This document shows positions 49,001 to 57,172 of a DNA stretch of 64,000 nt, piece after piece. A program made the position numbers and the translations under genes. The notes under the pieces were generated by a model, which saw only the letters and a list, made by a program, of their open reading frames with translations, had not been told where the DNA came from and searched no databases. How positions within the stretch are numbered: the stretch's first letter is position 1; the number at the start of each line of letters is the position of its first letter. The DNA comes from Paludibaculum fermentans (GTDB taxonomy: Bacteria > Acidobacteriota > Terriglobia > Bryobacterales > Bryobacteraceae). The stretch covers positions 8,261,501 to 8,325,500 of the forward strand of contig NZ_CP063849.1 of the NCBI RefSeq assembly GCF_015277775.1, written 5' to 3'.

Positions 49001-49279
49001 GTACTCGGTGATGAGGCCGGGGCGGGGGTGGATGAAGACGCCGCCGAAGCCCTGTTTCTTATAGTCGGCCAGCATCTGGCGGATGCGGGGCTCGCTCATT
49101 TCGTCGTTCCAGACCCAGAGGGGCATGGGCCGGAAGTCGGCCGGCGGATCTGTGAAGTGCTGGCGGAGCTCCTGCAAAGTGGCGGGCGGACGCGGCGGCA
49201 GCGCCTTGGGGTGCAGGGTGGGTTGCTGAGCCTGGGCGAACGCGGCCAGGAGGGGGAGGGCAATGAGGAGATAGCGCAT
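46097..49279 (-). CDS. large secreted glycoside hydrolase, alpha-L-rhamnosidase (GH106)-like
   Basis: A 1060-residue exported protein. Signal peptide MRYLLIALPLLAAFAQAQ; then FRPMPLWVWNDEMSEPRIRQ and GFGGVFIHPRPGLITEYLG, the typical start of the barrel in the GH106-like family. Acidic candidates for catalysis include those in KWSFTDEPLL and HWMEHEWPAPW. A beta-rich C-terminal part (about 780-1030; RNHFAADSGFRATYRFEIG, LELENIYL-type strands) resembles a galactose-binding fold. It probably releases rhamnose or a related sugar from plant-type polysaccharide. It is divergent from the GH43-like gene at 49332. Confidence 0.82.
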   Translation of the reverse strand: MRYLLIALPLLAAFAQAQQPTLHPKALPPRPPATLQELRQHFTDPPADFRPMPLWVWNDEMSEPRIRQMLADYKKQGFGGVFIHPRPGLITEYLGTDWFRLWRFALEEGKRLGLLVNIYDENSYPSGFAGGHVPAEAPDTASQFVVAEVDQPASTVSSNPLVVAFFAVKKDAAGAVTSAHRVSAKQDVEPGESVVAFRLRRASGNPWTGEFPYVDLTNPRTTPLFLKTTYEAYKREIGSEFGKSVKWSFTDEPLLATGGAYDNAKNALPLSFNTLSQFRLRNGYDLADHIASLYWDTGEFQKVRFDYWQTLHDLWKENFMAPMFEWCDRNNLQFTGHWMEHEWPAPWITPADASLYAFEHVPGIDMLEGTNLRLTGEDPHMLFTIKQVASVSHQLGRRAFCEAYGVAGWDSTFEHYKRFGDWLMVHGINFMDQHLSFTTVRGARKRDHPQSFSDVSAWFPYYRTHNDHLARVSYLNSLTTPHNRALLLEQTTSGFLYARRAAPTPELNRMRENNAALNQYLAGHQVDYDLGDEYMLEWFAKVAGRKLTVGQASYDLLILPPDLANLRKQTLPVLEQWLAAGGEILALSPAPAFVDGRPSAAPQALKTRYQAQWHDVDSHPALLAELQRRLAPRITFSSSVPASIGFSERFLPNGDRVLFLTNSGLAAVKTSATVNAGSLETWDTATGRIVPAQWTPAAGKASFPVDLAPAASMLLIARETAAKPAQAVAATHTPLPEPAWQAKADSANVLALDYCDLTVGAQSWENINTWRANWLIWQHHGFERPAWDNAVQYKRSVLDRNHFAADSGFRATYRFEIGPDVDTAALRLAVETPELYRITLNGKPVDFKSAQRWLDPHLLAAPITALVQPGVNFVQITAKPFDVHMELENIYLTGQFAAVPASQGFRLVPAKPLELGSWAAQGYPFYSGSVVYTAGVDVPAGSNALRIQLNEWKGSMAEILLDGKPAAVLGWPPYAASIPAAPGKHILALKVVSTPRNTFGPFHNPTKPRMRAWPAAWADFPEHQPAGKAYDILEYGLMTPPTVTAETLAAAPVSTAGIRQ

Positions 49280-49331
49280 GACGGCCTCGGCGATTCGATG
49301 CTATCAGGATTCGGAGTAGATTGAGTAGAGT

Positions 49332-50372
49332 ATGCGGATCCTAATCTCTGTTTTGCTGGCGGCTGGATTGTGGGCGCAGGGGCAGCGGACGGCGTTCGAG
49401 CCCGGAGCGGTGTGGCCGGACACGGACGGCAAGCCGATTCAGGCGCATGGCGGCGGGATCCTGCTGCACCAGGGCGTCTACTACTGGTATGGCGAGGACA
49501 AGACGCTGGGGAACTTCAACCGCACGGGCGTGGCGGTGTATTCCTCAAAGGATCTGCTGAATTGGAAGCGGGAGGGGCTGGCGCTGCCGAAGGATGGGGT
49601 GCCGGAACTGTTCCGCGAGTCGGGTGTGTGCGAGCGGCCGAAGGTGCTGTACAACAAGCGGACGAAGAAGTTCGTGATGTGGATGCATCTCGACGATCAA
49701 CCGTATGCGGTGGCCAGCGCAGGGGTAGCCGTGTCGGATCGGGCGGTGGGGCCGTTCCACTTTGAGGGCTATTCGCGGCCGGTGAAGTTCGACTTCGGGT
49801 ATCCGGAGAAGGATCGGACGAACCAGAAGGAGTTGGGCGGGACGTACCGGGACATGAACCTGTTCCTGGACGACGATGGACGAGCGTATGCGTTCTATTC
49901 GTCGGAGGACAACTGGACCATGTATGTGGTGCGGCTGAACGCGGAGTTCACGGGTCCGGAGCTGCCTGTGGTGCAGGGCAAGACGTGGCAGCGGATTATG
50001 GTGAAGGACCAGCGCGAGGGGCCGGCTCCGTTCAAGTACAAGGGGAAGTATTACCTGTTCAGCTCGGCGTGTACGGGGTGGAAGCCGAACCGGGCGTCGT
50101 ATGCGGTGGCGGAGAACATCCTGGGTCCGTGGACGGTGAAGGGGGATCCCAGTGTGGGACCGGAGGCCGAGACGACGTTCCGGTCGCAGAGCACGTATGT
50201 GCTGCCGGCTCCGGGCAAGCGCAAGGACGCTTTCATCTTCATGGCCGACAGGTGGAATCCGGAGAAACTGCAGGACTCGCGGTATGTGTGGCTGCCGTTC
50301 GTGGTGCAGCCGGGGGACAAGATTGAACTGAAGTGGGCGGACCGGTGGGACTGGTCGGTGTTTTCGAAGTGA
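49332..50372 (+). CDS. secreted GH43-like glycoside hydrolase
   Basis: A 346-residue exported enzyme with a five-bladed propeller pattern. Signal peptide to about residue 16 (LLAAGLWAQ), followed by PIQAHGGGILLHQGVYYWYG, GVAVYSSKDLLNWKREGLAL, GTYRDMNLFLDDDGRAYAFY and EGPAPFKYKGKYYLFSS, which match the branch of family 43 that includes exo-galactanases. The Glu of EGPAPF sits where the general acid is expected. Together with the rhamnosidase-like neighbour it suggests attack on arabinogalactan or rhamnogalacturonan-type polymers (inference). Confidence 0.85.
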   Translation: MRILISVLLAAGLWAQGQRTAFEPGAVWPDTDGKPIQAHGGGILLHQGVYYWYGEDKTLGNFNRTGVAVYSSKDLLNWKREGLALPKDGVPELFRESGVCERPKVLYNKRTKKFVMWMHLDDQPYAVASAGVAVSDRAVGPFHFEGYSRPVKFDFGYPEKDRTNQKELGGTYRDMNLFLDDDGRAYAFYSSEDNWTMYVVRLNAEFTGPELPVVQGKTWQRIMVKDQREGPAPFKYKGKYYLFSSACTGWKPNRASYAVAENILGPWTVKGDPSVGPEAETTFRSQSTYVLPAPGKRKDAFIFMADRWNPEKLQDSRYVWLPFVVQPGDKIELKWADRWDWSVFSK

Positions 50373-50409
50373 AGCGGAGCCACCGGGCGGCGGCCCCGCT
50401 GAGCGGCTG

Positions 50410-50877
50410 TTACTGTTTTTCGAGGATCAGCTTGTTGTCCATCTCACCCATGTCGCTGGCGAAGTGACGGTTGACGGTGAGGGTTTTGCCGTCGTCCGAG
50501 AGCTTCCAGCGGTCGACCATGGTGAAGTCGTTGTCGCCGAATTTGCCCTTGCTGGTGATGACCAGGACGTCGCCGTCCCACTTGACCGCGCTCTTCATGG
50601 GGGTGCCGCGCATGTCGTGGGTGTACTCTTTGCCGTCGGTGGTGTAATCGCGCTCGAACTCCATGTCGCCCATGTCGCTGGACTGTTTCATGGCGATCTT
50701 GATCTTAGGTTCGTCGTGCGTGACGGTTTGGGTCATGCTGCTGGGGGCCGGAAACTGGCCGAAATCGCTCTTGGAGGTATTGAGTTTCCAGGAGCCGGTG
50801 AAGTTGGGTGCGGCGGCGGCGCAGGCGGTGGTTAAGAACGCCAGGACGATGCCGGTAAGAAGTGTACGTGTGCGCAT
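50410..50877 (-). CDS. small secreted lipocalin-like protein
   Basis: A 155-residue exported protein. Signal peptide to about residue 22 (GIVLAFLTTACAAAA). The mature part starts NFTGSWKLNTSKSDFGQFP and continues with alternating beta strands ending FASDMGEMDNKLILEKQ, the look of a small beta-barrel seen often in acidobacterial genomes. No enzymatic residues recognised. The 87-bp repeat array lies upstream. Confidence 0.75.
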   Translation of the reverse strand: MRTRTLLTGIVLAFLTTACAAAAPNFTGSWKLNTSKSDFGQFPAPSSMTQTVTHDEPKIKIAMKQSSDMGDMEFERDYTTDGKEYTHDMRGTPMKSAVKWDGDVLVITSKGKFGDNDFTMVDRWKLSDDGKTLTVNRHFASDMGEMDNKLILEKQ

Positions 50878-51916
50878 GCAAGTTCCTCGTTGCGGACGCG
50901 GCTATGGCCTGATGGACAGATCAGGCTGCAGATAGCGTATTGGTATTGGGGACTGGGGTCAAACTATCGAAGGTGGGTGGGGCGGTTGGGGCCGGTTAGC
51001 CGTGGCTGAATGGGTTTGTTCAGCCATGGATGAAGGATTGAGGTGCTGGGAGGGCCGAATTCGGGGTTGCGGCTGATCGTGCTGGAGTCTTGCTGAATGG
51101 GTTTGTTCAGCCACGGACAGAGGATTGAGTTGTCGTGGAGGGGCCGAGTTCGGGGTTGCGGCCGGCGCCGCGGTGGGCGTTCGAAATGGGTTTGTTCAGC
51201 CAGGGATGAAGGATTGAGCTGCCGAGAGGGCCGACTTCGCAGTTGCGGCCGAGGCTGCGTTGGGCGTTGGAAATGGGTTTGATCAGCCATGGACGAAGGA
51301 TTGAGCTGCCGAGAGGGCCGACTTCGTAGTTGCGGCCGGGGCTGCGATGGGCGTTCGGAATGGGTTTGTTCGGCCAAGGATGGGCACTGAAGTCATCTCT
51401 CGAAGACTTCGAGCGCCCTGGCCTTGGGAGGGGCGGTTTATTTATCAAAGATCCCTTTTTCGAAAGAGGTGCGAAGACCCCTGACGAAGGTCTGGCGGAG
51501 TTCGGTTTCCCACCACGCGTAAGAGGATCGCATGTGCCCGCAAGTATTTTCAGATTTTGAGTACCGAATAACTTGAAAAGAAAGGAGATATATTGCGTGG
51601 TGCCCCTGTGACCGCCGTTTGTTCGCCTGGGGGTCCTCGCGCTAACCCGGCGCGATCCCAGGCCGGCGTCTGAACTGGCGCGTGCTTGCGGACGATTGCT
51701 CCTTGCGCGAATCCGTCGGGCTTGGCAGCCTCTGGCGGAGGCCGTGCGGCAAGCAGGGCTTCTCCGACAGGTTGCCGTGCAATGGTGTCGGGACGTCCTA
51801 ATGTCCTCCTGCATTTTGAGCGAGGGATTCAGGAAGCCCAACGCGACTTTTGGCGAGTTGAGCGCACCTGCCAGTATCCGCAACTCGTGCGGCTCCCTCA
51901 CAATGAAAAGGTGCCG
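50878..51916. other. about 1-kb region without a convincing gene
   Basis: Apart from the 87-bp array no protein-coding signal stands out. A 26-codon frame at 51593 (TTG after AAGGAGATA) has a good ribosome site but no recognisable product. The sequence 51686-51916 is open in frame with the following gene and may be its 5' extension or leader. Confidence 0.5.
51009..51375. repeat. 87-bp tandem repeat array, five units
   Basis: The block AATGGGTTTG followed by TTCAGCC-type sequence starts at 51009, 51096, 51185, 51272 and 51359, spacings 87, 89, 87 and 87. The units also share GGATTGAG, GAGGGCCGA(A/C)TTCG and GTTGCGGCCG-type blocks. In the first unit GGCTGAA and TTCAGCC form a hairpin. Long frames cross the array on the minus strand, but I do not accept them as genes. 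Confidence 0.85.
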
Positions 51917-52390
51917 ATGATGGAAATGAGAATTGACGACCAAACGTTCCGCTACGATCCGGAAGCAACTGCCGCGATATACACGAGGTTGAGAGCTGGC
52001 TGGGCGGAAGATTGTGGCTGCGTCGGCTGTAGGAATCTATTGGCCCAACGAGATGAAGTCTATCCGTCTGCGTTTAGAGAACTACTCCAACAACTCGGCA
52101 TTGACCCAAACAAGGAAGCGGAGGCCGTCGCGGATGGCCCCTTGGAGAACCGACTACACCACTATGGTGGTTGGTTCTTTTTCGTTGGTGAGATGGTCAC
52201 GGCCGGGGATTGCATACATGTCGTCTGCGAGTCGCCATACTTCGGATACTTTATTACCCACGGTGGGCCCTGTCCCAAAGAGTTTCGCGAAGGGCCGAGG
52301 TTGGGCGTCGGGTTCGAAGCCGATTTCAAATGGGTTCTGAACGAGCGTTGGGACTCAGAGCTGCGTCCAGCGGCAACCAAAGTTCCCTAG
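51917..52390 (+). CDS. conserved hypothetical protein with CxC..C motif
   Basis: A 157-residue cytosolic protein of a family I recognise only as hypothetical. ATG 51917 is chosen where the conserved-looking part begins (RIDDQTFRYDPEATAAIYTR); the open frame back to 51686 has unrelated composition. Central features are AEDCGCVGCRNLLAQRDEVY, a Cys cluster that may bind metal, then ELLQQLGIDPNKEAEAVADG and HHYGGWFFFVGEMV. No partner gene is near. A short terminator-like hairpin follows at 52464. Confidence 0.7.
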   Translation: MMEMRIDDQTFRYDPEATAAIYTRLRAGWAEDCGCVGCRNLLAQRDEVYPSAFRELLQQLGIDPNKEAEAVADGPLENRLHHYGGWFFFVGEMVTAGDCIHVVCESPYFGYFITHGGPCPKEFREGPRLGVGFEADFKWVLNERWDSELRPAATKVP

Positions 52391-52463
52391 AGACTGGTGT
52401 AAAGCGGATTGGCTCCTCTCTGACGACCGTAGCGGCATAGGAACAGGCTGTCCACCGGCCTGG

Positions 52464-52483
52464 CCCCGGCGGGCCGGGGTTTT
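52464..52483 (+). terminator. short GC-rich terminator
   Basis: CCCCGG and CCGGGG with a four-base loop, followed by TTTT. It would end transcription of the 51917 gene 74 bases after its stop. Confidence 0.5.
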
Positions 52484-52485
52484 CT

Positions 52486-52545
52486 GCGCCAGCACGGATC
52501 TGGGCGGGGGCGATCAGCAAAGGCCGTCCCTACCGCGACCCGGCC
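52486..52545 (+). repeat. 60-bp diverged copy of the Rhs gene 5' region
   Basis: GCGCCAGCACGGAT, CAGCAA(A/T)GGCCGTCCC and ACCGCGACC occur here in the same order and spacing as at 54698-54757, where they begin the Rhs coding region. This looks like a leftover of an earlier Rhs copy. The surrounding 52391-52660 stretch has no gene. Confidence 0.5.
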
Positions 52546-52660
52546 GTGGCATGGCGCTCCGGAGGTAGTCCTGGACAACTCGGCCTGCGAAGGAGTAGTC
52601 TGCAGAACCCGGGGCTCGGCCGGTTTCCCTGGCTTCCCGCCTGCGCTACCATCTGGGCGC

Positions 52661-53269
52661 ATGCTTCAGCACTGGTTGTTCGCACTCGGCAACGCGGCAC
52701 TTCTCCTCTTTGGTGAGTGCACGTTCGTTGAGACCCGCCTCAGCGATGTGGAGATCATTGCAACGGACCTTCTCGGGAACAGACTGTCCAATGTCCAGGT
52801 TGAGTTTTACGCGCCCGATTCAGGCGCTCCACTCCAGAAAGTGAATTCGGCCAACGTACGAGTGCTTTACGGGGAGTACCGAGTTCGCGTTTCCTCAGGA
52901 GGGTACCGTTCCGCCTGGCGCGAGGTGAACATCGACCAGCAGGCCTTGCTGGTCCGGGTGGATCTCGAGGTGAGCAGTCTGGGGTGTCCGACTCAGCCGG
53001 CGGACATCGGCGGCCGCGTCGTCCGGAATGGCAGAGCGGGCGAGTTGTGGGTGAAGGCTGTACCCTTGCGCGGGGTCGGCGGCGGAGAATGGCGAGTCGC
53101 GGATACGGGTCACTTCCTGATCTCAGGCCTGACTCACAGCGCGTATCTGCTGATTGTGATGCAGGGCGAAACGGTGCTTCACCAGCAGGTGGTCAAGACA
53201 TTTCCCGGCCAAACACCCGGGGCTAACAGACTAATCATTGCGCTCGACGAAGGAACTGGTCACCAATAG
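52661..53269 (+). CDS. secreted or surface beta-sandwich protein
   Basis: A 202-residue protein with a hydrophobic N-terminus (MLQHWLFALGNAALLLFGEC) that may be a signal peptide. Two beta-rich halves follow. The first (DVEIIATDLLGNRLSNVQVE, YGEYRVRVSSGGYRSAWREV) looks like the carboxypeptidase-regulatory-type sandwich; the second (DIGGRVVRNGRAGELWVKAV, GHFLISGLTHSAYLLIVMQG) like another copy. No catalytic residues are visible. The function is unknown; similar small domains decorate acidobacterial surface proteins. Confidence 0.65.
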   Translation: MLQHWLFALGNAALLLFGECTFVETRLSDVEIIATDLLGNRLSNVQVEFYAPDSGAPLQKVNSANVRVLYGEYRVRVSSGGYRSAWREVNIDQQALLVRVDLEVSSLGCPTQPADIGGRVVRNGRAGELWVKAVPLRGVGGGEWRVADTGHFLISGLTHSAYLLIVMQGETVLHQQVVKTFPGQTPGANRLIIALDEGTGHQ

Positions 53270-53726
53270 ACTCCAGGCGGTGCCGGCCTTGACGGCCGCC
53301 GCCCGATGTTTGCCACGCCAGTCGGCGGTGTCGCGTAACCAGTTCCCGAGCTGTTCCCCTAGTTGTGTGCGGGCAGTGGCCACTGGAGGGATCGGCCCCG
53401 TTTCGCAATGGCCGGCCGGATCGATGGATGGAGTCGATTGCCCGCGCTCTTGCGCCAGGGCACGGCAGTCGAAGCCGCGAGAAACTTCACATTCCCGCCC
53501 GGATTAAAGCTCATCGCTTCGCTTGCATCCTCACAGGAACCGCCGCATACTCGGGCCAGCACTGAGGGCCTTAGTACTACTCGGGCCATTCCAGGTGGCG
53601 CGCAACTCCGCCCTCTTGCGGGGGTGCACCACCTCCGCGCTCTTACAGACAAAATCAGGCTAGAAGCCGCAGAACCATCAGCTAACCCCATGTCGGGCAA
53701 CGACAGGGCTTCCAAGGAGGCGAAGT
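53270..53726. other. 457-base region without recognised gene
   Basis: Open frames cross the region on both strands but none has a ribosome site together with family-like sequence. Nothing further can be supported; it may be eroded DNA. Confidence 0.4.
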
Positions 53727-54083
53727 ATGTCCAGTTCCGCGAGGATGGCGCTTGTCCGGAGCAACGAGCCCGAACCGGTCGAACAGGCTCCGATGGAGTG
53801 GCCGACGGAAAGTCAGATTGCCGCGCTGGCGTATCAGCTTTGGGTGGCCAAGGGTTGTCCGCTCGGAACAAACCGGGAAGACTGGCTGCTGGCGGAAGCG
53901 ATGCTCCAAGCCGTGTTTGCCGCGATCCGCCGGGGTCCCTCGAGTGATCCGATATCGTTCGATCGCGATAGTGGGGTCGAGGAAGACCTAGCGGCCGAAG
54001 TCCCATGGGATGGACATTGGGAGGTGTGGGAGCGAGAGTGGGGCGGCGCCCGCTGGGTTTGTGACGTACGCCGTACCGCCTAG
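53727..54083 (+). CDS. DUF2934 domain protein
   Basis: A 118-residue protein starting at ATG 53727 after AAGGAGG. Residues about 29-60 (QIAALAYQLWVAKGCPLGTN followed by REDWLLAEAML) are the DUF2934 motif, a short helical module frequent in acidobacteria and rhizobia, function unknown. The remainder is acidic and Trp-rich (WDGHWEVWEREWGGARWVCD). No operon partner. Confidence 0.8.
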   Translation: MSSSARMALVRSNEPEPVEQAPMEWPTESQIAALAYQLWVAKGCPLGTNREDWLLAEAMLQAVFAAIRRGPSSDPISFDRDSGVEEDLAAEVPWDGHWEVWEREWGGARWVCDVRRTA

Positions 54084-54713
54084 TCAGATTGCCGGGCGTA
54101 AAGCGGAAGCCATAGTTGTGAAGTGACCGTGCTGCCGGACTGTGCCGATTGGCGGGGCAGGATGGGCGATGCGAGTCGTGGGCTGTTGGTGGTGGGGCTC
54201 GTGGGGACAGGGGCGGAGGAGAGGCTGACGTGGCCCACCACGGTTGTGAACTCCGGGATTCATGAGGTCGCCGTACCATTCCGCGTGTAGCGAAGGAACG
54301 GGCAAAGCGCCGTAACCGAGCCATTAGCCAGCAGCCAAGGTCAACTTCTTCCGTGGACCGTCGCTGGTCTCCGCGCCAGTCGGCGGTTTGCGAGCCTGCT
54401 GCTGAAAGCGAATGTTCTCCAAAAATAACTCATCCCCACGAGGTTGCCGAGCGTGTGTCGACTGTCGAAGGCGCGATATTCCGCTTCTGGCACCGAATTC
54501 TCAGAGAAAACCCCGGTGGGATAGTCTGTCGCCTTTCGGTGCCGCAGATTGAAACGGCGCAGCCAGAAAGCTCTAATGACGTGGCGTGGGCAACTCGACT
54601 CTGCGATCGCTGGCTGCCGGGCCTCCGGCTAATGCATCCACATCCAGCAGTGCGCTTCGACGCCAGATATCCAAGGTAGGAGCCGCAGGCGTGAGCAGCG
54701 CCAGCACGGATAT
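54084..54713. other. 630-base region with a possible C-terminal gene fragment
   Basis: The only protein-like piece is a 55-codon frame from GTG 54123 to TAG 54288, whose tail (LTWPTTVVNSGIHEVAVPFR) reads like the end of a beta-rich secreted protein; upstream it is closed by a stop. The rest shows no gene. It may contain the eroded 5' part of the Rhs gene that follows. Confidence 0.35.
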
Positions 54714-56840
54714 GTGTGGGCGGCGACCAGCAATGGCCGTCCCAACCGCGACCACGGGCCGGAAACAGGCACAACTACCTACACCTACGGGGCGGATGGC
54801 CAAGTGGCAACGAAGACGGACGCCACAGGTGTCGTGACGATGTACGGGCGAGACGGCTATGGCCGGCTGGTGGGCGTGTATGTGAAGCCAGTCGGATGGA
54901 CGAATTATGACTACACCCAGTCGCCGACCTACTTCTACGACAATGGTGTAAATGCGCAGGGGCGGCTGAGCACGGTGACGTTGGGTCCAGTGGTGGAAAC
55001 GTACGAATACTCGGTGGGCGGTCTCATCACGAAGAAGAAAGTGGAATTCCAGAACAACGACACACCGTTGGAGGCGAACTACACGTATGACACCGAGGGG
55101 CGCTTGGCGTCCATGAAGTATCCAGATGTCTACAACCTCAATGGGACAGTAGCAGAGATGGGACGGACCTTGACCTATTTCTACGACCCAATGGGAGTGT
55201 CGGCATTGCGCGACTCCACATATCCGATTGCGCCCGGCAGTCGGGCCGGTGCGCTGCGAAATGCGGCTGCGCAGATTACCCAGATGGTGGTGTACAAGCC
55301 GGATGGAACCTCCGACACCGAGTCGTTCACCTACAACGGTCTGGGACAGTTGACGCAGGCGTCAGGGCGCGGATCGAACATCGAGTATCGATACTCGGCG
55401 ACCGCCAACGACTGGCGGATCACCTCGCGGAAAGACAACGTGAGTGGCGAAGAGGTCTCCTATCAATACGATCAATTGGGGCGTTTGATCGCGGCTTCGA
55501 CGACGGGACCGGAGTGGGGCCTCGAGTGGGTCTATGATGGCTTTGGCAATCGCCTGCAGCAGAACAGGACGAAGGGCACTGGGCCGTCGGCCGTATTCAA
55601 TGTCGACCCGGCGACGAACCGGATGACCGGAACAGGCATGACCTACGACGCCAACGGAAACATGACGGGCTTCGGGACGGGCTCTGGCACGGCCACCTAC
55701 GACCTCTTCAACCGGATGGCGACCGTAACGACGGGCAACGGAACCGAGGGGTACATATACTCGGCGGCGAATCAGCGGATTCAGATCACTCGCCCGACGG
55801 GAACCGTGGAGACGTTCTTCTACGGCCTCCGTGGAGAGTTGCTTGGTGTGTACCAGCGGGGCACGAAGGCCAACGGGCACAAGTACTTTTCGTCGGCGTC
55901 GATTCGAGTGTGGTTCGCTGGGCGCTTGATCGGCAGCGGAGCAAACTCCATGGTGACCGACAGGCTCGGGAGTGTGGTGAAAAGCGGGACTGAGTCCTTA
56001 AGCTATTACCCATACGGGGAGCAGCAGCCAGGGAACGCCAATGCGGACCGGGAGAAGTTCGCTACATATACTCGGGATGCGGCAAGTGGGCTGGATTACG
56101 GGTGGAACCGGGACTATGCCAGTTCTTGGGGTAGATTCACGACGGCGGATCCATATCGGGCAAGCCTGAGGGCAGGTAACCCGGGGTCTTGGAATAGATA
56201 TGCGTATGTCGAGGACGATCCAGTCAATGCTAATGACCCAAGTGGATTGGAGGTGTGTTGGGTTACTGACTCATTCATCGGCGTGACTTCGCCTTATCCA
56301 TGTAATGGAGCTATTCTGGCTGGGGCCATGTTAATGCCAGATTTCCTGATCGTAGAAACATTGTCTCAGCTCTTAGTTGGTAATTATGCTGCAGAGGAGA
56401 TGGAGCTCACAAATTGTGAATATCAGTTGTATGTTACGCCGCTGGAGAATTCAGCTGCGGGGGTATTCGGTTCTCATGTGTACCTGGCTTTGACGGACAG
56501 AGCTGGTCACAAGCATGTCATCGAAGGCGGCCCACAGAGATACAATATACTAGATTATGGGAAGCTGAGGGCGTATGTAACAGATGCTCCTCGGTTGCCT
56601 GAAGATGAAGGGCGACACTTTGGGCCTCATTTCACTATGCCGCAGTCATTCATCTGCAACGATGTTGACCGATTGCTTGGCCTTGCAAAGAGCTTCAGGG
56701 AGACCGCGGATTATCAAAAAGATGGACCAAACAGTAACTCATTTATGCATTGGCTCCTCTCTAAAGCCGGACTCAGTGATTGGTATACTCCGCCGCCCTC
56801 GGGTACAATTGGGTGGTATGATTCAATACCTGGGAATTGA
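54714..56840 (+). CDS. Rhs/YD-repeat protein with variable C-terminal tip
   Basis: A 708-residue polymorphic-toxin-type protein; GTG 54714 is only the first usable start. Residues 20-440 hold YD repeats (YTYGADGQVATKTDATG, FTYNGLGQLTQASG, YQYDQLGRLIAASTTG), which build a shell. The Rhs core is at about 420-512 (SYYPYGEQQPGN, RFTTADPY, NRYAYVEDDPVNANDPSGLE). The last about 195 residues are an unrelated tip with GSHVYLALTDRAGHKHVIEG and GPNSNSFMHWLLSKAGL. The N-terminal part usual in full-length Rhs proteins is missing, so the gene may be 5'-truncated. The tip DNA is AT-richer: 24 of 60 G+C in 56341-56400 against 39 of 60 in 55501-55560. Confidence 0.88.
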   Translation: MWAATSNGRPNRDHGPETGTTTYTYGADGQVATKTDATGVVTMYGRDGYGRLVGVYVKPVGWTNYDYTQSPTYFYDNGVNAQGRLSTVTLGPVVETYEYSVGGLITKKKVEFQNNDTPLEANYTYDTEGRLASMKYPDVYNLNGTVAEMGRTLTYFYDPMGVSALRDSTYPIAPGSRAGALRNAAAQITQMVVYKPDGTSDTESFTYNGLGQLTQASGRGSNIEYRYSATANDWRITSRKDNVSGEEVSYQYDQLGRLIAASTTGPEWGLEWVYDGFGNRLQQNRTKGTGPSAVFNVDPATNRMTGTGMTYDANGNMTGFGTGSGTATYDLFNRMATVTTGNGTEGYIYSAANQRIQITRPTGTVETFFYGLRGELLGVYQRGTKANGHKYFSSASIRVWFAGRLIGSGANSMVTDRLGSVVKSGTESLSYYPYGEQQPGNANADREKFATYTRDAASGLDYGWNRDYASSWGRFTTADPYRASLRAGNPGSWNRYAYVEDDPVNANDPSGLEVCWVTDSFIGVTSPYPCNGAILAGAMLMPDFLIVETLSQLLVGNYAAEEMELTNCEYQLYVTPLENSAAGVFGSHVYLALTDRAGHKHVIEGGPQRYNILDYGKLRAYVTDAPRLPEDEGRHFGPHFTMPQSFICNDVDRLLGLAKSFRETADYQKDGPNSNSFMHWLLSKAGLSDWYTPPPSGTIGWYDSIPGN

Positions 56841-56878
56841 CTTTAGTGGTAAGAAAGGTGATCGTAAAGAGGTGCTAT

Positions 56879-57172
56879 ATGAATGTCGGCTCAAGATGCC
56901 TCGGGAGCTCCTTCGAATTGCGCGCCGCGATCATCGTCGGAATGCACGTTCTCTCTATTGCCGCATGTGTATTCCTGGCGCGAAGCTCAATTGGCTCGAT
57001 CATTGCTAGTATATGTTGGGCGCTCAGTTTTGTAATGGTGATGATCACTTTCTGGGGACGACGGTTTGTCAAAGTGCTCTCCGTCGTGTCTTTTGTTCTT
57101 GCGGCCCGGGCAGTGATCGGAGCGCTTCTTGCGTGGTCATGCTCTGCCAATGGTATACGCGGTTGTCTCTGA
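56879..57172 (+). CDS. small membrane protein, candidate immunity protein for the Rhs tip
   Basis: A 97-residue protein with three hydrophobic segments (about 15-30, 36-53 and 58-80). ATG 56879 follows AAAGAGG by 6 bases; the frame also opens at TTG 56837 overlapping the Rhs stop. It resembles nothing I recognise. Position directly after an Rhs variable tip, small size and AT-rich composition fit an immunity protein, as found after toxin tips in Rhs systems. The membrane location would suggest protection against a toxin acting in the periplasm or at the membrane. Functional assignment is inference. Confidence 0.55.
   Translation: MNVGSRCLGSSFELRAAIIVGMHVLSIAACVFLARSSIGSIIASICWALSFVMVMITFWGRRFVKVLSVVSFVLAARAVIGALLAWSCSANGIRGCL

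Noticed and set aside
51009-51375. CRISPR array
   Set aside because: Units are contiguous and conserved along their length, with no unique spacers and no cas genes.
51593-51673. 26-residue frame after AAGGAGATA
   Set aside because: Good ribosome site but Pro/Ala/Gly-rich product without any family look and a TTG start.
51107-51943. 278-codon minus-strand frame across the 87-bp array
   Set aside because: Its repeats come from the tandem DNA, one unit shifts by 2 bases, and there is no start signal or recognised domain.
53359-54324. 321-codon minus-strand frame opposite DUF2934
   Set aside because: Arg/Pro/Ser-rich shadow without signal or domain; DUF2934 on the plus strand has the ribosome site.
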